Positions 18,824 through 27,046 of a stretch of DNA of 57,883 nt are shown here, one piece after another. The stretch spans positions 1 to 57,883 of the forward strand of contig JAVBJU010000028.1 of the NCBI GenBank assembly GCA_031546825.1, written 5' to 3'. The notes beneath the pieces are model-generated. The model saw only the letters and a program-made list of their open reading frames with translations, ran no database searches and had not been told where the DNA came from. The position numbers and the translations under genes were made by a program. This DNA is from Hohaiivirga sp031546825. Its GTDB lineage: Bacteria; Pseudomonadota; Alphaproteobacteria; Rhizobiales; Beijerinckiaceae. The stretch's first letter is position 1; each line of letters opens with the position of its first letter.

Positions 18824-19135
18824 ATGCGTTTCGTTTTACTTGCAGGTGTTGCCGCCGTTTTGCTCGCTGGCTGTCAGTCCGCTGATGAGTCCATGTACAA
18901 CGCTGAAAGCGTGTGCCGTCAGTCAGGCCTGAAGCCCGGCACCTCGCGTTATCAGCGTTGCGTCGACGCCAGCTACCAGAACAACCGTCGCCAGTCCGAG
19001 CAGGCCACCAATGCGGCTGTGATCGCCGGTGTTGCCGGTCTTGCTGGCGGCGCCATCGCTGCGTCGAACAACAACTCCTACTACTACGGTGGTGGTCGTG
19101 GTTATTACTACCGCTGCCGCGGCTGGGGCTGCTAA
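18824..19135 (+). CDS. Small lipoprotein with glycine/tyrosine-rich tail
   Basis: The 103-residue product has a lipoprotein signal (MRFVLLAGVAAVLLAGC) with lipobox LAGC, so the mature protein should be lipid-anchored at Cys17. The middle has two more cysteines (SVCRQSG and QRCVDAS) that may form a disulfide. A hydrophobic glycine/alanine stretch (AAVIAGVAGLAGGAIAAS) resembles glycine-zipper segments, and the end is rich in Tyr, Gly and Arg (YYYGGGRGYYYRCRGWGC). GGGGA at 18816-18820 supports ATG 18824. Similar small envelope lipoproteins are common in Hyphomicrobiales, but their function is unknown to me. Confidence 0.82.
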   Translation: MRFVLLAGVAAVLLAGCQSADESMYNAESVCRQSGLKPGTSRYQRCVDASYQNNRRQSEQATNAAVIAGVAGLAGGAIAASNNNSYYYGGGRGYYYRCRGWGC

Positions 19136-19161
19136 TCAGCCTGAAAAAGGCATCAATCATG

Positions 19162-19186
19162 AAAAGGCGCTCTCGGGCGCCTTTTT
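19162..19186 (+). terminator. Intrinsic terminator after the lipoprotein gene
   Basis: AAAAGGCGC and GCGCCTTTT form a stem around a 6-nt loop and run into five T. It closes the lipoprotein transcription unit. Confidence 0.88.
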
Positions 19187-19249
19187 CTTTGCCCAAAATT
19201 CGTGCTCGCAGCATTATAATAATAACGCGTTGCAGAAACCGAGGACCCC

Positions 19250-19720
19250 ATGGTCGCCCCTCTCCCCACCAATGGCCCCTTCTATCTCGATGAGCTCCAT
19301 GTGGGTCAACGCTTCCTGAGCGGAACACACACCATCGACGCCCCACAAATAAAAACTTTCGCCAGTGCGTTCGACCCGCAACCCTTCCACCTTGATGAAC
19401 AGGCGGCAAAAGGCACCCTGTTCGGCGGGCTCGCCGCAAGCGGCTGGCACACTGCGGCGCTCACCATGAAGCTTCTGACGGAACATCCACCCTTTGCCGG
19501 CGGAATGATCGGTTCAGGCGTGCATATCTCGTGGCCACGCCCGACACGGCCCGATGATATTCTTCAGGTGGAAAGCGAGATCGTGGAAATTACCCCCTCA
19601 CGCACCCATCCCGACCGCGGCCGGGTCATCCTGCGCGCGGAAACCCGCAATCAGCGCAAAGAGCTTGTTCAGGTCATGACAGCCCGCCTCGTGGTGCCGC
19701 TGCGCCCGAAGACACCATGA
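19250..19720 (+). CDS. MaoC-like (hotdog-fold) hydratase
   Basis: The 156-residue protein is a MaoC-type hotdog-fold enzyme, a family of (R)-specific enoyl-CoA hydratases and related dehydratases. The hydratase motif is present as FASAFDPQPFHLDEQAA followed by FGGLAASGWHTAAL; the Asp and the His five residues later (DPQPFH) form the catalytic pair. Length is normal for a single-hotdog member. It is a single gene after the lipoprotein terminator. It may serve fatty-acid or polyhydroxyalkanoate metabolism; the exact acyl substrate cannot be told. Confidence 0.88.
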   Translation: MVAPLPTNGPFYLDELHVGQRFLSGTHTIDAPQIKTFASAFDPQPFHLDEQAAKGTLFGGLAASGWHTAALTMKLLTEHPPFAGGMIGSGVHISWPRPTRPDDILQVESEIVEITPSRTHPDRGRVILRAETRNQRKELVQVMTARLVVPLRPKTP

Positions 19721-19756
19721 GAGTGCAGCGCCGCACGCATGATCTGGCATCAGAAT

Positions 19757-19786
19757 AAAAAAAAGCGCGGTCTCAAAGGACCGCGC
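19757..19786 (-). terminator. Intrinsic terminator on the minus strand with no gene assigned
   Basis: On the minus strand GCGCGGTC pairs perfectly with GACCGCGC around a 6-nt loop and is followed by eight U (the A8 run at 19757-19764 of the given strand). The nearest minus-strand gene upstream is tRNA-Pro, about 280 bp away. A second possible hairpin (CCGACC/GGTCGG, 19794-19823) precedes it, so a small RNA may end here. Confidence 0.75.
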
Positions 19787-20062
19787 CAAGGTGCCGACCC
19801 GTGGGGGCAAAAAGAAAGGTCGGATACCATTACAACGTGCGTTCGCCGAGATGGTTCCATGGGTTTCGAAAAAAAAATAAAATTATTTTGCTGACGTTCA
19901 TGGGCACGCCCCACCCGAGGGCGCGGGCATGGGTGAGAGATGAAATTTTAGTGATATCAAAAGGAATTAACTGTGCTCGCCGCACGCAAAACCAACCCGC
20001 AGCCGGGTGACTTCATTTCTGCGCCAGTGAATTTCAAGGAAACCTTGCCCCCTTAGGGGGAA

Positions 20063-20139
20063 TGGTCGGAGCGAGAGGATTTGAACCTCCGACCCCCACG
20101 TCCCGAACGTGGTGCGCTACCAGACTGCGCTACGCTCCG
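20063..20139 (-). tRNA. tRNA-Pro (anticodon CGG)
   Basis: Minus-strand cloverleaf with acceptor CGGAGCG/CGCTCCG, anticodon stem CCACG/CGTGG around the loop TTCGGGA (anticodon CGG), T-arm GGTTCAAATCC and an encoded CCA end. Confidence 0.95.
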
Positions 20140-20488
20140 ATACCATATGCTTCTCTCGGGAGCCGGTTATATAGCCGCGCTCCGCCTGCTCTGCAAGCGC
20201 TTATTTCCGGAACCTCAGCTTCCACGGGGAAATGTTTCACGGCACGGCTGGGATGCGGCGGGCGGATTACGGGAGAGGCATGGGCACACGCTGAAGACAG
20301 CGAGAAGCAGCAAGAGGCGCAGAAAAGAAGCTGGGGATTTTGAAATATTTTCAAGAGCTTAGATGCTATGGCACCACAGAAAAGGCCCCCGTTGGGGTAC
20401 AGGCCAGTGTGACACCCATGGGTACAATTTCCTCGAACGCATGGCCGCTTCAGGAAAAAGGCCAGAATAATCAGTGATTATGAAGATT
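20140..20488. other. Intergenic region between tRNA-Pro and tRNA-Gln
   Basis: No supported gene. It should contain the promoter of the minus-strand tRNA-Pro gene. I found no other structure I could defend. Confidence 0.4.
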
Positions 20489-20563
20489 TGGCTGGGGCGC
20501 CAGGATTCGAACCTGGGAATGTCGGTACCAAAAACCGATGCCTTACCACTTGGCGACGCCCCA
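20489..20563 (-). tRNA. tRNA-Gln (anticodon TTG)
   Basis: Minus-strand cloverleaf with acceptor TGGGGCG/CGCCCCA, anticodon stem TCGGT/ACCGA around the loop TTTTGGT (anticodon TTG), T-arm GGTTCGAATCC and an encoded CCA end. Confidence 0.95.
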
Positions 20564-20826
20564 ATAACAAAGAGAGACTCTTATTAGACGGAACAGATTG
20601 GGATAATGTGGTAAAACCCCGCCTGTTTGTAATCTGCCCCTCAACATTCCCCCAAGCCGAAAAACACTCCCACTCCATAAAGCGGAAGCCATCGGACCGA
20701 GGTCATTGGCGAGGCCGAATCTACATAGCGGAGAAGCCGCGTGCGGGCAACCCGAAAGCTGACACTCTCACAACATGCAATGAGAAACCATCTTTTGCAC
20801 CTTGCTTGGGGGAATGGCGCGCGCTG

Positions 20827-21395
20827 TCACACAAGGCCCTCTGTTGTTGCAATAGGGGCTTTACCCCAGCTGAAGTGCCGGAAGGCGATATTGAAAATCC
20901 ATACCGCCAAGATCGACACTGCCCCTCCCAAATATGCCGCGTTATGCATATAGCCAACACATAAATAATTCCGCAGGCTGCCGATACCTGGAGGGATGAA
21001 CCAACCGCGATAATCCGCAATATCGATGTTCTGTGTTTGCGCCCAACCATACGCGAGCCCCACCAGAGCGGTTGCCAAAGTAACCCCGACAGCAAGGAGC
21101 AGCGAACGCATCAATGCACGCCGCATGAGGGCCGGAGTTCGCTGCATCAACCCGGCGAGTCCACACAAAATGCCTAGCGGAATACCCATCCACCAGGATG
21201 CGAAGAACCCCACAATAGAGAAGCGCGCACACGCTCGGGAAGGTCCGAGTCGGTTAAGCCAAACTGCAGAAATTTGAATTTCGTGAAATATTCCGGCGAC
21301 ACCGAATAGCTGATCTGATCATGCAGTACGCCAAACAACCCGGCGGCGAGCATCGCCAGCGGAATGAATATCAAAAGGAATGCCAGGCGCTTCAT
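20827..21395 (-). pseudogene. Frameshifted small membrane protein gene
   Basis: Two minus-strand frames fit end to end. The first begins at ATG 21395 with GAGGT 5 nt upstream, has a signal peptide or membrane segment (RLAFLLIFIPLAMLAAGLFGVLHDQ), and continues with ISYSVSPEYFTKFKFLQFGL. The second continues at about 21213 (VGFFASWWMGIPLGILCGL) with two to three more membrane segments and stops at 20827. The frames are offset by two nucleotides near 21205-21215 (CTATTGTGGGG on the minus strand), as if one base had been lost. Joined, they give about 190 residues with an N-terminal and three later membrane segments, resembling conserved membrane proteins of unknown function. Either the gene is dead or the sequence has an error here. 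Confidence 0.75.
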
Positions 21396-21620
21396 GTACG
21401 ACCTCGGTTGATAGGCGCAATGGTGTCGGTCCGCTCAAAAGGAGATGGGTACCCCATTTGTGAAATTAAAATCAAAACTTGGCTCAATATACCCCCAAAT
21501 CGCGGGGCTGCAAGTGGATGCAACAGGACTCACGGAGACAACAAAGCCGCGAAAATAGGCGAAAATCCCTTATTTTAAAAGGTCTTTATGGGTCTATGGA
21601 GATTTATCGGGAAGGGCAAT

Positions 21621-21696
21621 TGGTGCCGCAAGAGAGATTCGAACTCCCGACCCCCTCATTACGAATGAGGTGCTCTACCAGCTGAGCTATTGCGGC
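21621..21696 (-). tRNA. tRNA-Thr (anticodon CGT)
   Basis: Minus-strand cloverleaf with acceptor GCCGCAA/TTGCGGC, D-arm AGCTCAGCTGGTAGAGC, anticodon stem CCTCA/TGAGG around the loop TTCGTAA (anticodon CGT), T-arm GAGTTCGAATCTC and an encoded CCA end. Confidence 0.95.
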
Positions 21697-21782
21697 ACAC
21701 TTCAGGCCTGCGCCCTACTAATACCCTACTATTTTTCAGCCGCCTTTACCAACTCATTGAGCTTACTTCGTTTTCAGCGGCT

Positions 21783-21830
21783 GACCCGCTAATTACGAAT
21801 GAGGTGCTCTACCAGCTGAGCTATTGCGGC
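21783..21830 (-). pseudogene. Truncated tRNA-Thr copy (5' half)
   Basis: Positions 21792-21830 repeat 21658-21696 exactly (39 bp): the acceptor 5' strand, D-arm and anticodon loop of the neighbouring tRNA-Thr. A weaker match continues to about 21783 through the variable loop, then similarity stops; there is no T-arm or 3' acceptor strand. This broken copy lies 5' of the intact gene on the same strand, as left by partial duplication or by past integration and excision at the tRNA. Confidence 0.88.
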
Positions 21831-22000
21831 GTAGTGTCTGCACGACAGGGGCTCTCCATAGCGGCTTGGGGGGCGCTTGGCAAGCGGTGTTGTGGAGGGA
21901 AATGCAGCGGCGGGTAATACTCCCGTTGCCACAGGCATTTCTGGCGCATTGGAACGAGGGAGGGCGCGTGGCCCTTCCGCGTTCCGTGCATTGGCGAGGT

Positions 22001-23719
22001 TTAGCGTTTGCGCTTTGTTGCGGCCTCGTCGACGCCGGGGTCATCCGGGGCGTGGAGAACCGGGAAAACCACGGGCTGGGGCGTTATGGCCTTGACTGGT
22101 TCCTTACGGGCGCTCTTGCCATCGGCAATGGGCTCGGGGGCGGAGGCGATGCTGGCTTGCGGCGTTTTTTCTGGGAGAGGAGCAGCGGTGCCTTTGACCA
22201 CAATTGCCGCGCTGGGCTCCTGTGGTTTTGGGGTCGTTGCTTTCTCGGCAACTAAGGAAACCGGTTCTGCCACAGGCGACGCGGCTTCCATAACGGCGGC
22301 AACGGGCTCAGATGGCGTGGCCACAACAACCGGGGGTGATGTGGGCGCGGGCGCCGCGTGCTCGATGAGCTTAGCGCTTTGCTCCACCGGCGGCGTGGTA
22401 CTGGCGAGGTCGAGATCGGGGCTGCCCGGCAGAGCAAGGGTATCGGGCGGGCTTTGCCAGCGGAAAGCGTCGAGGCTGCCGGTCACCGGCGAGAAGGGGG
22501 CCCAGTGGTCGAAGATCACGCCATCCGCCATCCATGCGGGATCACGCGGGGCGCGGGCGGCGCGGGCCACCCATTCGCGCACATGGCCGATGGCACCGTG
22601 CTCGGCCTGCTCGATGTCTGCCATCAGCAGGCAGGCGCGAATGGTCGGGCGGTCGCTCAGAAGCGGGGCGATAGTCTCCCGGGCGCGGGCAAATTCGCGC
22701 GCGTCGAGCGCGGTCTGGGCAAGGGCCAGGCGCGCTTCCGGGTGCCAGTTGGCGAGCTTGCTGAGCACTTCGGCCCGCTTCATGCGGTCTTGCGCAGAAT
22801 CTCCAAGCCGCAAATGGATATAGGCATCGGCGATATCGGGGTGCGGCTCCGCCGCCCAGGCATTTTCAAGGATCTTGGCCGCCTTGCGCACCTCATTGCG
22901 CTGGCCAAGCAACCGCCCGGCAAGCACCGCCGCAGGCGCAAGGGTCGGGGCGAGTTTCAGCGCCTTCCACACATCGTTAAACGCTTTATCCGGCGCGCTC
23001 TGTTCATGGGCAAGCGCATCGGCGGTGAGAAGCACGGCGCGATGGCGCTTGGCGGTTTCGCGGTCGATCAGGCCGAAGGACACGCGCTTATCAATCATCG
23101 CCAAAGCGTCGTCCCACGCCCCTTCCGCGCATTGGGCTTCGAGCACGGCCTCATTGGCCCAGCCCACGGCGGGTGCAAGTTGCACGGCCTCGCGCGCATG
23201 GCGATAGGCATCCGCCTGATCGCCCTGGCGGCGCGCTTCAATGAACAGGCCACGCAAGCCGATGAGACGCGTGTCCTTGTTGGAGGTCATCTTGCGAAAG
23301 GCCTTTTCGGCGGCGGACGGATCCCCCGCGACCTGCGCCACCTGAGCATTGAGCAACAGGGTCAGCGGCTCCTCACCGAGGAGCTTATGCGCCTCGCGGG
23401 CATGGCGCTGCGCCTCGCCGGAATCGCCAGCCCCCACCGCAATCATGCCACGGGATAAAGCGGCCAAACCCTTGTTACGGCGCCGGGCCCGCGATGCACG
23501 CCCGACGCGGGATGGCAGCCGGATGATGGTGAAAATCAGCCACCATGCGAAGGCGATAACGAAACCGGCGGCAAGCAGCAAAGCCACCACCACCGAAAGC
23601 GGCGGCGAGGCATCCTGGCCGAGAACGCGAATTGTCACCTCGCCGGGCAGGTTGGATATCCACACCGCCCCGAATGCAGCAGCCGCGAGAATGATGATGT
23701 AGAAAAGAATACGCCACAT
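22001..23719 (-). CDS. hemY: HemY-domain tetratricopeptide membrane protein
   Basis: This 572-residue protein starts with two membrane segments (ILFYIIILAAAAFGAVWIS and LSVVVALLLAAGFVIAFAWWLIF), as in the HemY N-terminal domain, followed by a long helical part with TPR-like repeats (about residues 90-400) and a Pro/Ala-rich, low-complexity tail. In bacteria of this type hemY sits in the heme locus, but its biochemical role is not settled; it is not the HemY-type protoporphyrinogen oxidase of Gram-positives. It lies 11 bp behind the mitofilin-like gene on the same strand, forming an operon. The hemC/hemD genes usual at such loci are not in this window. Confidence 0.88.
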   Translation of the reverse strand: MWRILFYIIILAAAAFGAVWISNLPGEVTIRVLGQDASPPLSVVVALLLAAGFVIAFAWWLIFTIIRLPSRVGRASRARRRNKGLAALSRGMIAVGAGDSGEAQRHAREAHKLLGEEPLTLLLNAQVAQVAGDPSAAEKAFRKMTSNKDTRLIGLRGLFIEARRQGDQADAYRHAREAVQLAPAVGWANEAVLEAQCAEGAWDDALAMIDKRVSFGLIDRETAKRHRAVLLTADALAHEQSAPDKAFNDVWKALKLAPTLAPAAVLAGRLLGQRNEVRKAAKILENAWAAEPHPDIADAYIHLRLGDSAQDRMKRAEVLSKLANWHPEARLALAQTALDAREFARARETIAPLLSDRPTIRACLLMADIEQAEHGAIGHVREWVARAARAPRDPAWMADGVIFDHWAPFSPVTGSLDAFRWQSPPDTLALPGSPDLDLASTTPPVEQSAKLIEHAAPAPTSPPVVVATPSEPVAAVMEAASPVAEPVSLVAEKATTPKPQEPSAAIVVKGTAAPLPEKTPQASIASAPEPIADGKSARKEPVKAITPQPVVFPVLHAPDDPGVDEAATKRKR

Positions 23720-23730
23720 AGCCCCATCCC

Positions 23731-24963
23731 CTATCGTGCTGCGGCTTCAAGGCCGGTCACGGCGCTTGCTGACAGCGTTGTCAGGGCGTTCGCTGCTTTA
23801 GCGCGGTCATTGATGCGTTTGCCCCATGGGGCGGAAAGCTGTTTCATGGCGTCCGGCAAGCTATTCCATAAGGCGGCGGCATCGGCAAAGGCATTGCGGT
23901 CAAGGGATGCTTCAACGCGCACCACCAGGGAAGCAACATCGGTGCCGTCAGCCGTTCCCTGCGGGCGAATGCGCAGAACGCTTTTCGACATGCGGCTGAG
24001 CTTATCGGTGAAGGTTTCGCCAGATTGACCACGCTCCTGAGCGATCATCACCTCTGCCGGCTCCTTGAAATCTGCCTTGAGCTGCGCGGCGGTCGGCGCG
24101 CCAACGGCGGCGAAGGCGGCAAGGTCAGCGAGGTCCGCGGCACTGATGCCGGATTCCCGCATGGCCTTGAAAGCGGGCTCAAACGGCTTTCCGGTTGCGA
24201 CGGCTTGGTCGAGCCGCTGGGCCAGCACATAGCGAATGGCGGGCATCGGGTCTGCGGCAGGCCTGGCCACCGACGCCACCTGCTTTTCAAGCGCATCGAA
24301 ACGACCACTTACCGTCGCAAGACTCCGCTGCACGTTGTCCAACTGGCTTTTCGCGCTTGCAGCCGCCGCTTGGGCTGCACCATCGAGCGCGGCAATCCGC
24401 TGGTCGAGTTGCGCGGTCACGTCAGTGCTCGCTGCGCTCACCGGGGATGCCTGTTGTTGCTGGGTCAGCGCCTCAATGCGGCTGGCCGCCGCCTGTATTG
24501 TCTGGCGCAGGGCTTGCTGGGCGGCATTGGTGTCGGCAACTTTTTGCAGTGCCTCACGAGAAGCCGTTTCGACGGAAGCAAGCCGGGCATCAAGCGCCTT
24601 GAATTGAGCATCCTGCTGCGCAGGCGGCGATGCCGTGGGCGAAACCACAAATTGCATGAGCCCGGCCCCGGCGACGCCACCGATGAGACCAAAAATGAGC
24701 CCGGTCACAGCCGCCCGCCCCGAATTGCCCGCGCTCTTTTGCTGCGTCGGCGCTGATTCGGCCATGGCTTCCGGCGGAACTGCTTTTTCCTGAGAAGTTT
24801 CGCTCTCTGAGCGCATATTTTCCTCCAGAACGGTCTCGGGAATAGGGTCTGCCGTCACGGGCACATCCTCGGCGACGCGCGTCGCGCCGATATCGATGGT
24901 GGGCGGCTGCTTCCCGCGGAAACGGCGGGATTTCGAGCTTTGCGGCGTGGATGGATCGGACAC
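23731..24963 (-). CDS. Mitofilin (Mic60)-like inner-membrane protein
   Basis: The roughly 410-residue product has an acidic/proline-rich N-terminus, one membrane segment (AVTGLIFGLIGGVAGAGLMQFVV), a coiled-coil region rich in Ala, Gln and Glu (about residues 105-230), and a C-terminal conserved domain (PFEPAFKAMRESGISAADLADLAAFA onward) that matches alphaproteobacterial mitofilin/COG4223 proteins. These are linked to inner-membrane shaping and outer-membrane contact. Start: GTG 24963 has GGGAG 6 nt upstream; ATG 24975 and ATG 25026 are also in frame. It is followed after 11 bp by hemY, the usual partner. Confidence 0.85.
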   Translation of the reverse strand: MSDPSTPQSSKSRRFRGKQPPTIDIGATRVAEDVPVTADPIPETVLEENMRSESETSQEKAVPPEAMAESAPTQQKSAGNSGRAAVTGLIFGLIGGVAGAGLMQFVVSPTASPPAQQDAQFKALDARLASVETASREALQKVADTNAAQQALRQTIQAAASRIEALTQQQQASPVSAASTDVTAQLDQRIAALDGAAQAAAASAKSQLDNVQRSLATVSGRFDALEKQVASVARPAADPMPAIRYVLAQRLDQAVATGKPFEPAFKAMRESGISAADLADLAAFAAVGAPTAAQLKADFKEPAEVMIAQERGQSGETFTDKLSRMSKSVLRIRPQGTADGTDVASLVVRVEASLDRNAFADAAALWNSLPDAMKQLSAPWGKRINDRAKAANALTTLSASAVTGLEAAAR

Positions 24964-25129
24964 GGCTGCTCCCATGATTTCAGAATACACACCACAACCT
25001 CCCGGCTCACACCGGGATATTGTCATGGATCTAATCTAGAGCATTGAAATGAATAAGGCGAGCCATCTGGTAACGCGCCCCGTTGTGGCAAAATCACTGG
25101 CATGGGTCACCCGGCGAAATTGCCCGCGC

Positions 25130-25768
25130 TCACCCCAGCCGTGCGTGGGCAATAATGGCGCGCTTCTGCGGCAGCGCCAGGCCGCCGGAATAGGCAATAT
25201 TTCCAAGAGTGAACGAAGGTGTCACGGTGAAGCCAAGCGCATTGCCCACCCCGAGCGCAGCCTTCATCTCAGCAATGGTCGTCGGGGCATTGGCCGCAGC
25301 AATCAGGTCTTTTTCATTGGCACCAAGCCGAACCGCTTCGGCAATCGCCCGCTCGCCATTCACCGCGCCCTTCAGCGAGAACAGGGCAAGGTGCAACGCC
25401 AGGTATTTCTCTGGGCCCATCAACTTACGGAAACCAAGAGCTACCTTGGTGGCTTGCACAGACGCCTCGCCGAGCACTGCAAAATTGACGAGCACATAAG
25501 AGAGGTCTGGTTCGGCCTTGAGCAACGCGGTGAGATCGGTCGCGGAGCGCTTGCACCATGGGCAATTATAATCAAAAAACTCAATCATAATGACGTCGCC
25601 ATGCGGATGCCCAAGGCGCACGGCGCTCTCAAGTTCCTGCGCATCCTGAAACAGCTCGACCGGCACCATATCGCCCTCGGGAAGCGGAGCGGCGCGCAAT
25701 GCGGTGGCAACCCCGCCCATACCAATGCCGGTAATCAACGTCATGAGTGCGCGGCGGGATAAAATCAT
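25130..25768 (-). CDS. DsbA-family thiol:disulfide oxidoreductase, exported
   Basis: A 212-residue thioredoxin-fold protein. The N-terminus (LSRRALMTLITGIGMGGVATALRAAP) is an export signal with twin arginines. The redox motif is CPWC in FFDYNCPWCKRSATD, and the cis-proline region is near TVTPSFTLG. The length and the helical insert between motif and cis-proline match the DsbA/thioredoxin_4 group. It should act in the periplasm as oxidase or isomerase; which one cannot be told. It is a single gene upstream of the mitofilin-hemY pair on the same strand. Confidence 0.88.
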   Translation of the reverse strand: MILSRRALMTLITGIGMGGVATALRAAPLPEGDMVPVELFQDAQELESAVRLGHPHGDVIMIEFFDYNCPWCKRSATDLTALLKAEPDLSYVLVNFAVLGEASVQATKVALGFRKLMGPEKYLALHLALFSLKGAVNGERAIAEAVRLGANEKDLIAAANAPTTIAEMKAALGVGNALGFTVTPSFTLGNIAYSGGLALPQKRAIIAHARLG

Positions 25769-25960
25769 CGGGCATTGGTCCTGCGGTTATCGTACGGGCG
25801 GAATCAGTGACCGGTACTTGTGGCTAAATTGGGTCTGCAGCACGCCCCAACCACCCGCCACGGCAAAGTATTTTTCGGAAAACAAAAAGTGAACGACCCG
25901 CTATGCATCTCTGCAAGCGGGTCAAAGTATTCTACTTTTTCGGCATAATCCGGCCCAACT

Positions 25961-25992
25961 TACCCACCGGTTTCCACAGGTTATCCACAGGT
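25961..25992 (+). promoter_or_regulatory. DnaA box (TTATCCACA) with two degenerate neighbours
   Basis: TTATCCACA at 25981-25989 is a perfect match to the DnaA-box consensus. Just left of it, TTTCCACAGG and TACCCACCGG repeat the pattern at about 10-11 bp steps. It lies in the space between the convergent-side ends of fabI and the dsbA-like promoter region. Function is unproven. Confidence 0.5.
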
Positions 25993-26043
25993 TGAGAACC
26001 GGTGTCTCCACCATGGGAAACGGGGGGGCGGACTGTTCGGGGC

Positions 26044-26844
26044 TTAGACAGCGTCCGGATGCGGCATCGAGATAATGTTGTAACCCGCATCCACATAATG
26101 GATTTCACCGGTTACGCCCGCCGACAGGTCGGACAGGAGGTAGAGCGCCGAGCCGCCGATTTCCCCAATGGTCACAGACTTGCGCAGCGGCGAATGGGCC
26201 TGCTGGAATGAGAACATGACGCGGGCATCGGCAATGCCAGCACCGGCCAAGGTGCGAACCGGACCGGCGGACAGCGCGTTGACGCGAATATTTTGCGGGC
26301 CGAGATCGGAAGCGATGTAGCGCATTGAGGCTTCCAGAGCGGCCTTGGCCACGCCCATCACATTGTAGTTCGGCATCACGCGCACCGAGCCACCATAGGT
26401 GAGCGTGAGGAGCGATCCGCCATTCTTCATGCGCTTCGCCGCGCGCTGAGCGATTTCGGTGAAGGAGAAGCAGGAGATGACCATCGTCCGGGAGAAATTC
26501 TCGCGCGTCGTCACATCGACATAGGAGCCTTTGAGCTGCGACTTGTCGGAAAAACCGATGGCATGGACAACGAAATCGAAGCCGTCCCAATGCCGGTCGA
26601 TTTCTTCGAACAAGGCATCGACAGAGGCAATATCTTCCACATCACACGGCCAGACAAATTTTGAACCAAGGCTTTCCGCGAGCGGTGCCACGCGCCGCCC
26701 GAGCGCCTCACCCTGATAGGTGAACGCGAGCTCCGCACCCTGCTCCCGCAGCGCTTTGGCAATGCCCCAGGCAATGGAATGGTCGTTGGCGACGCCCATG
26801 ATGAGCCCGCGCTTGCCCTTCATCAAACCGTTATTTCCCGTCAC
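26044..26844 (-). CDS. fabI: Enoyl-[acyl-carrier-protein] reductase FabI (NADH)
   Basis: FabI reduces trans-2-enoyl-ACP in the last step of each fatty-acid elongation cycle. The 266-residue short-chain dehydrogenase has the FabI nucleotide site GLIMGVANDHSIAWGIAKAL, the HAIGFSDK segment, the catalytic Tyr-x6-Lys (YNVMGVAK) and the SAGPVRTLAGAGI substrate-loop motif. Start: GTG 26844 has GAGGAA about 8-9 nt upstream and puts MTGNNGLMKGKRG at the N-terminus; ATG 26907 would add 21 unconserved residues. It follows fabB on the same strand, but a terminator hairpin lies between, so it probably has its own promoter. Confidence 0.94.
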   Translation of the reverse strand: MTGNNGLMKGKRGLIMGVANDHSIAWGIAKALREQGAELAFTYQGEALGRRVAPLAESLGSKFVWPCDVEDIASVDALFEEIDRHWDGFDFVVHAIGFSDKSQLKGSYVDVTTRENFSRTMVISCFSFTEIAQRAAKRMKNGGSLLTLTYGGSVRVMPNYNVMGVAKAALEASMRYIASDLGPQNIRVNALSAGPVRTLAGAGIADARVMFSFQQAHSPLRKSVTIGEIGGSALYLLSDLSAGVTGEIHYVDAGYNIISMPHPDAV

Positions 26845-26993
26845 GTTATCGTTTCCTCGTATTATCGAAACGCCCCCGCCAGCAACGAGACCTGCGATCC
26901 GTATCATATGTCATTGAAATGCTTCCGAACCGTTCGTCCGGACAGAACAGAAACCGGAAGAAAGCGGCCGCAAGCAGCCCCATATCTTCCGGG

Positions 26994-27037
26994 AAAAAAA
27001 GATACCGGCGCTCTCCCGCTTTTGCGGGGCGCGCGCC
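26994..27037 (-). terminator. Intrinsic terminator between fabB and fabI
   Basis: On the minus strand, nested stems GGCGC/GCGCC and CCCGC/GCGGG are followed a few bases on by seven U (A-run at 26994-27000 of the given strand). It lies just past the fabB stop codon. Confidence 0.75.
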
Positions 27038-27046
27038 AGATGTGCC

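Noticed and set aside
21690..21917. 75-codon plus-strand frame over the tRNA-Thr fragment
   Set aside because: The sequence is explained by the tRNA and its broken copy read antisense.
22358..23458. 366-codon frame on the plus strand
   Set aside because: Antisense to hemY; composition typical of a shadow frame.
25955..25995. Chromosome replication origin
   Set aside because: Only one perfect DnaA box and no AT-rich unwinding region or origin-linked genes (dnaA, dnaN, hemE, parAB) are nearby.
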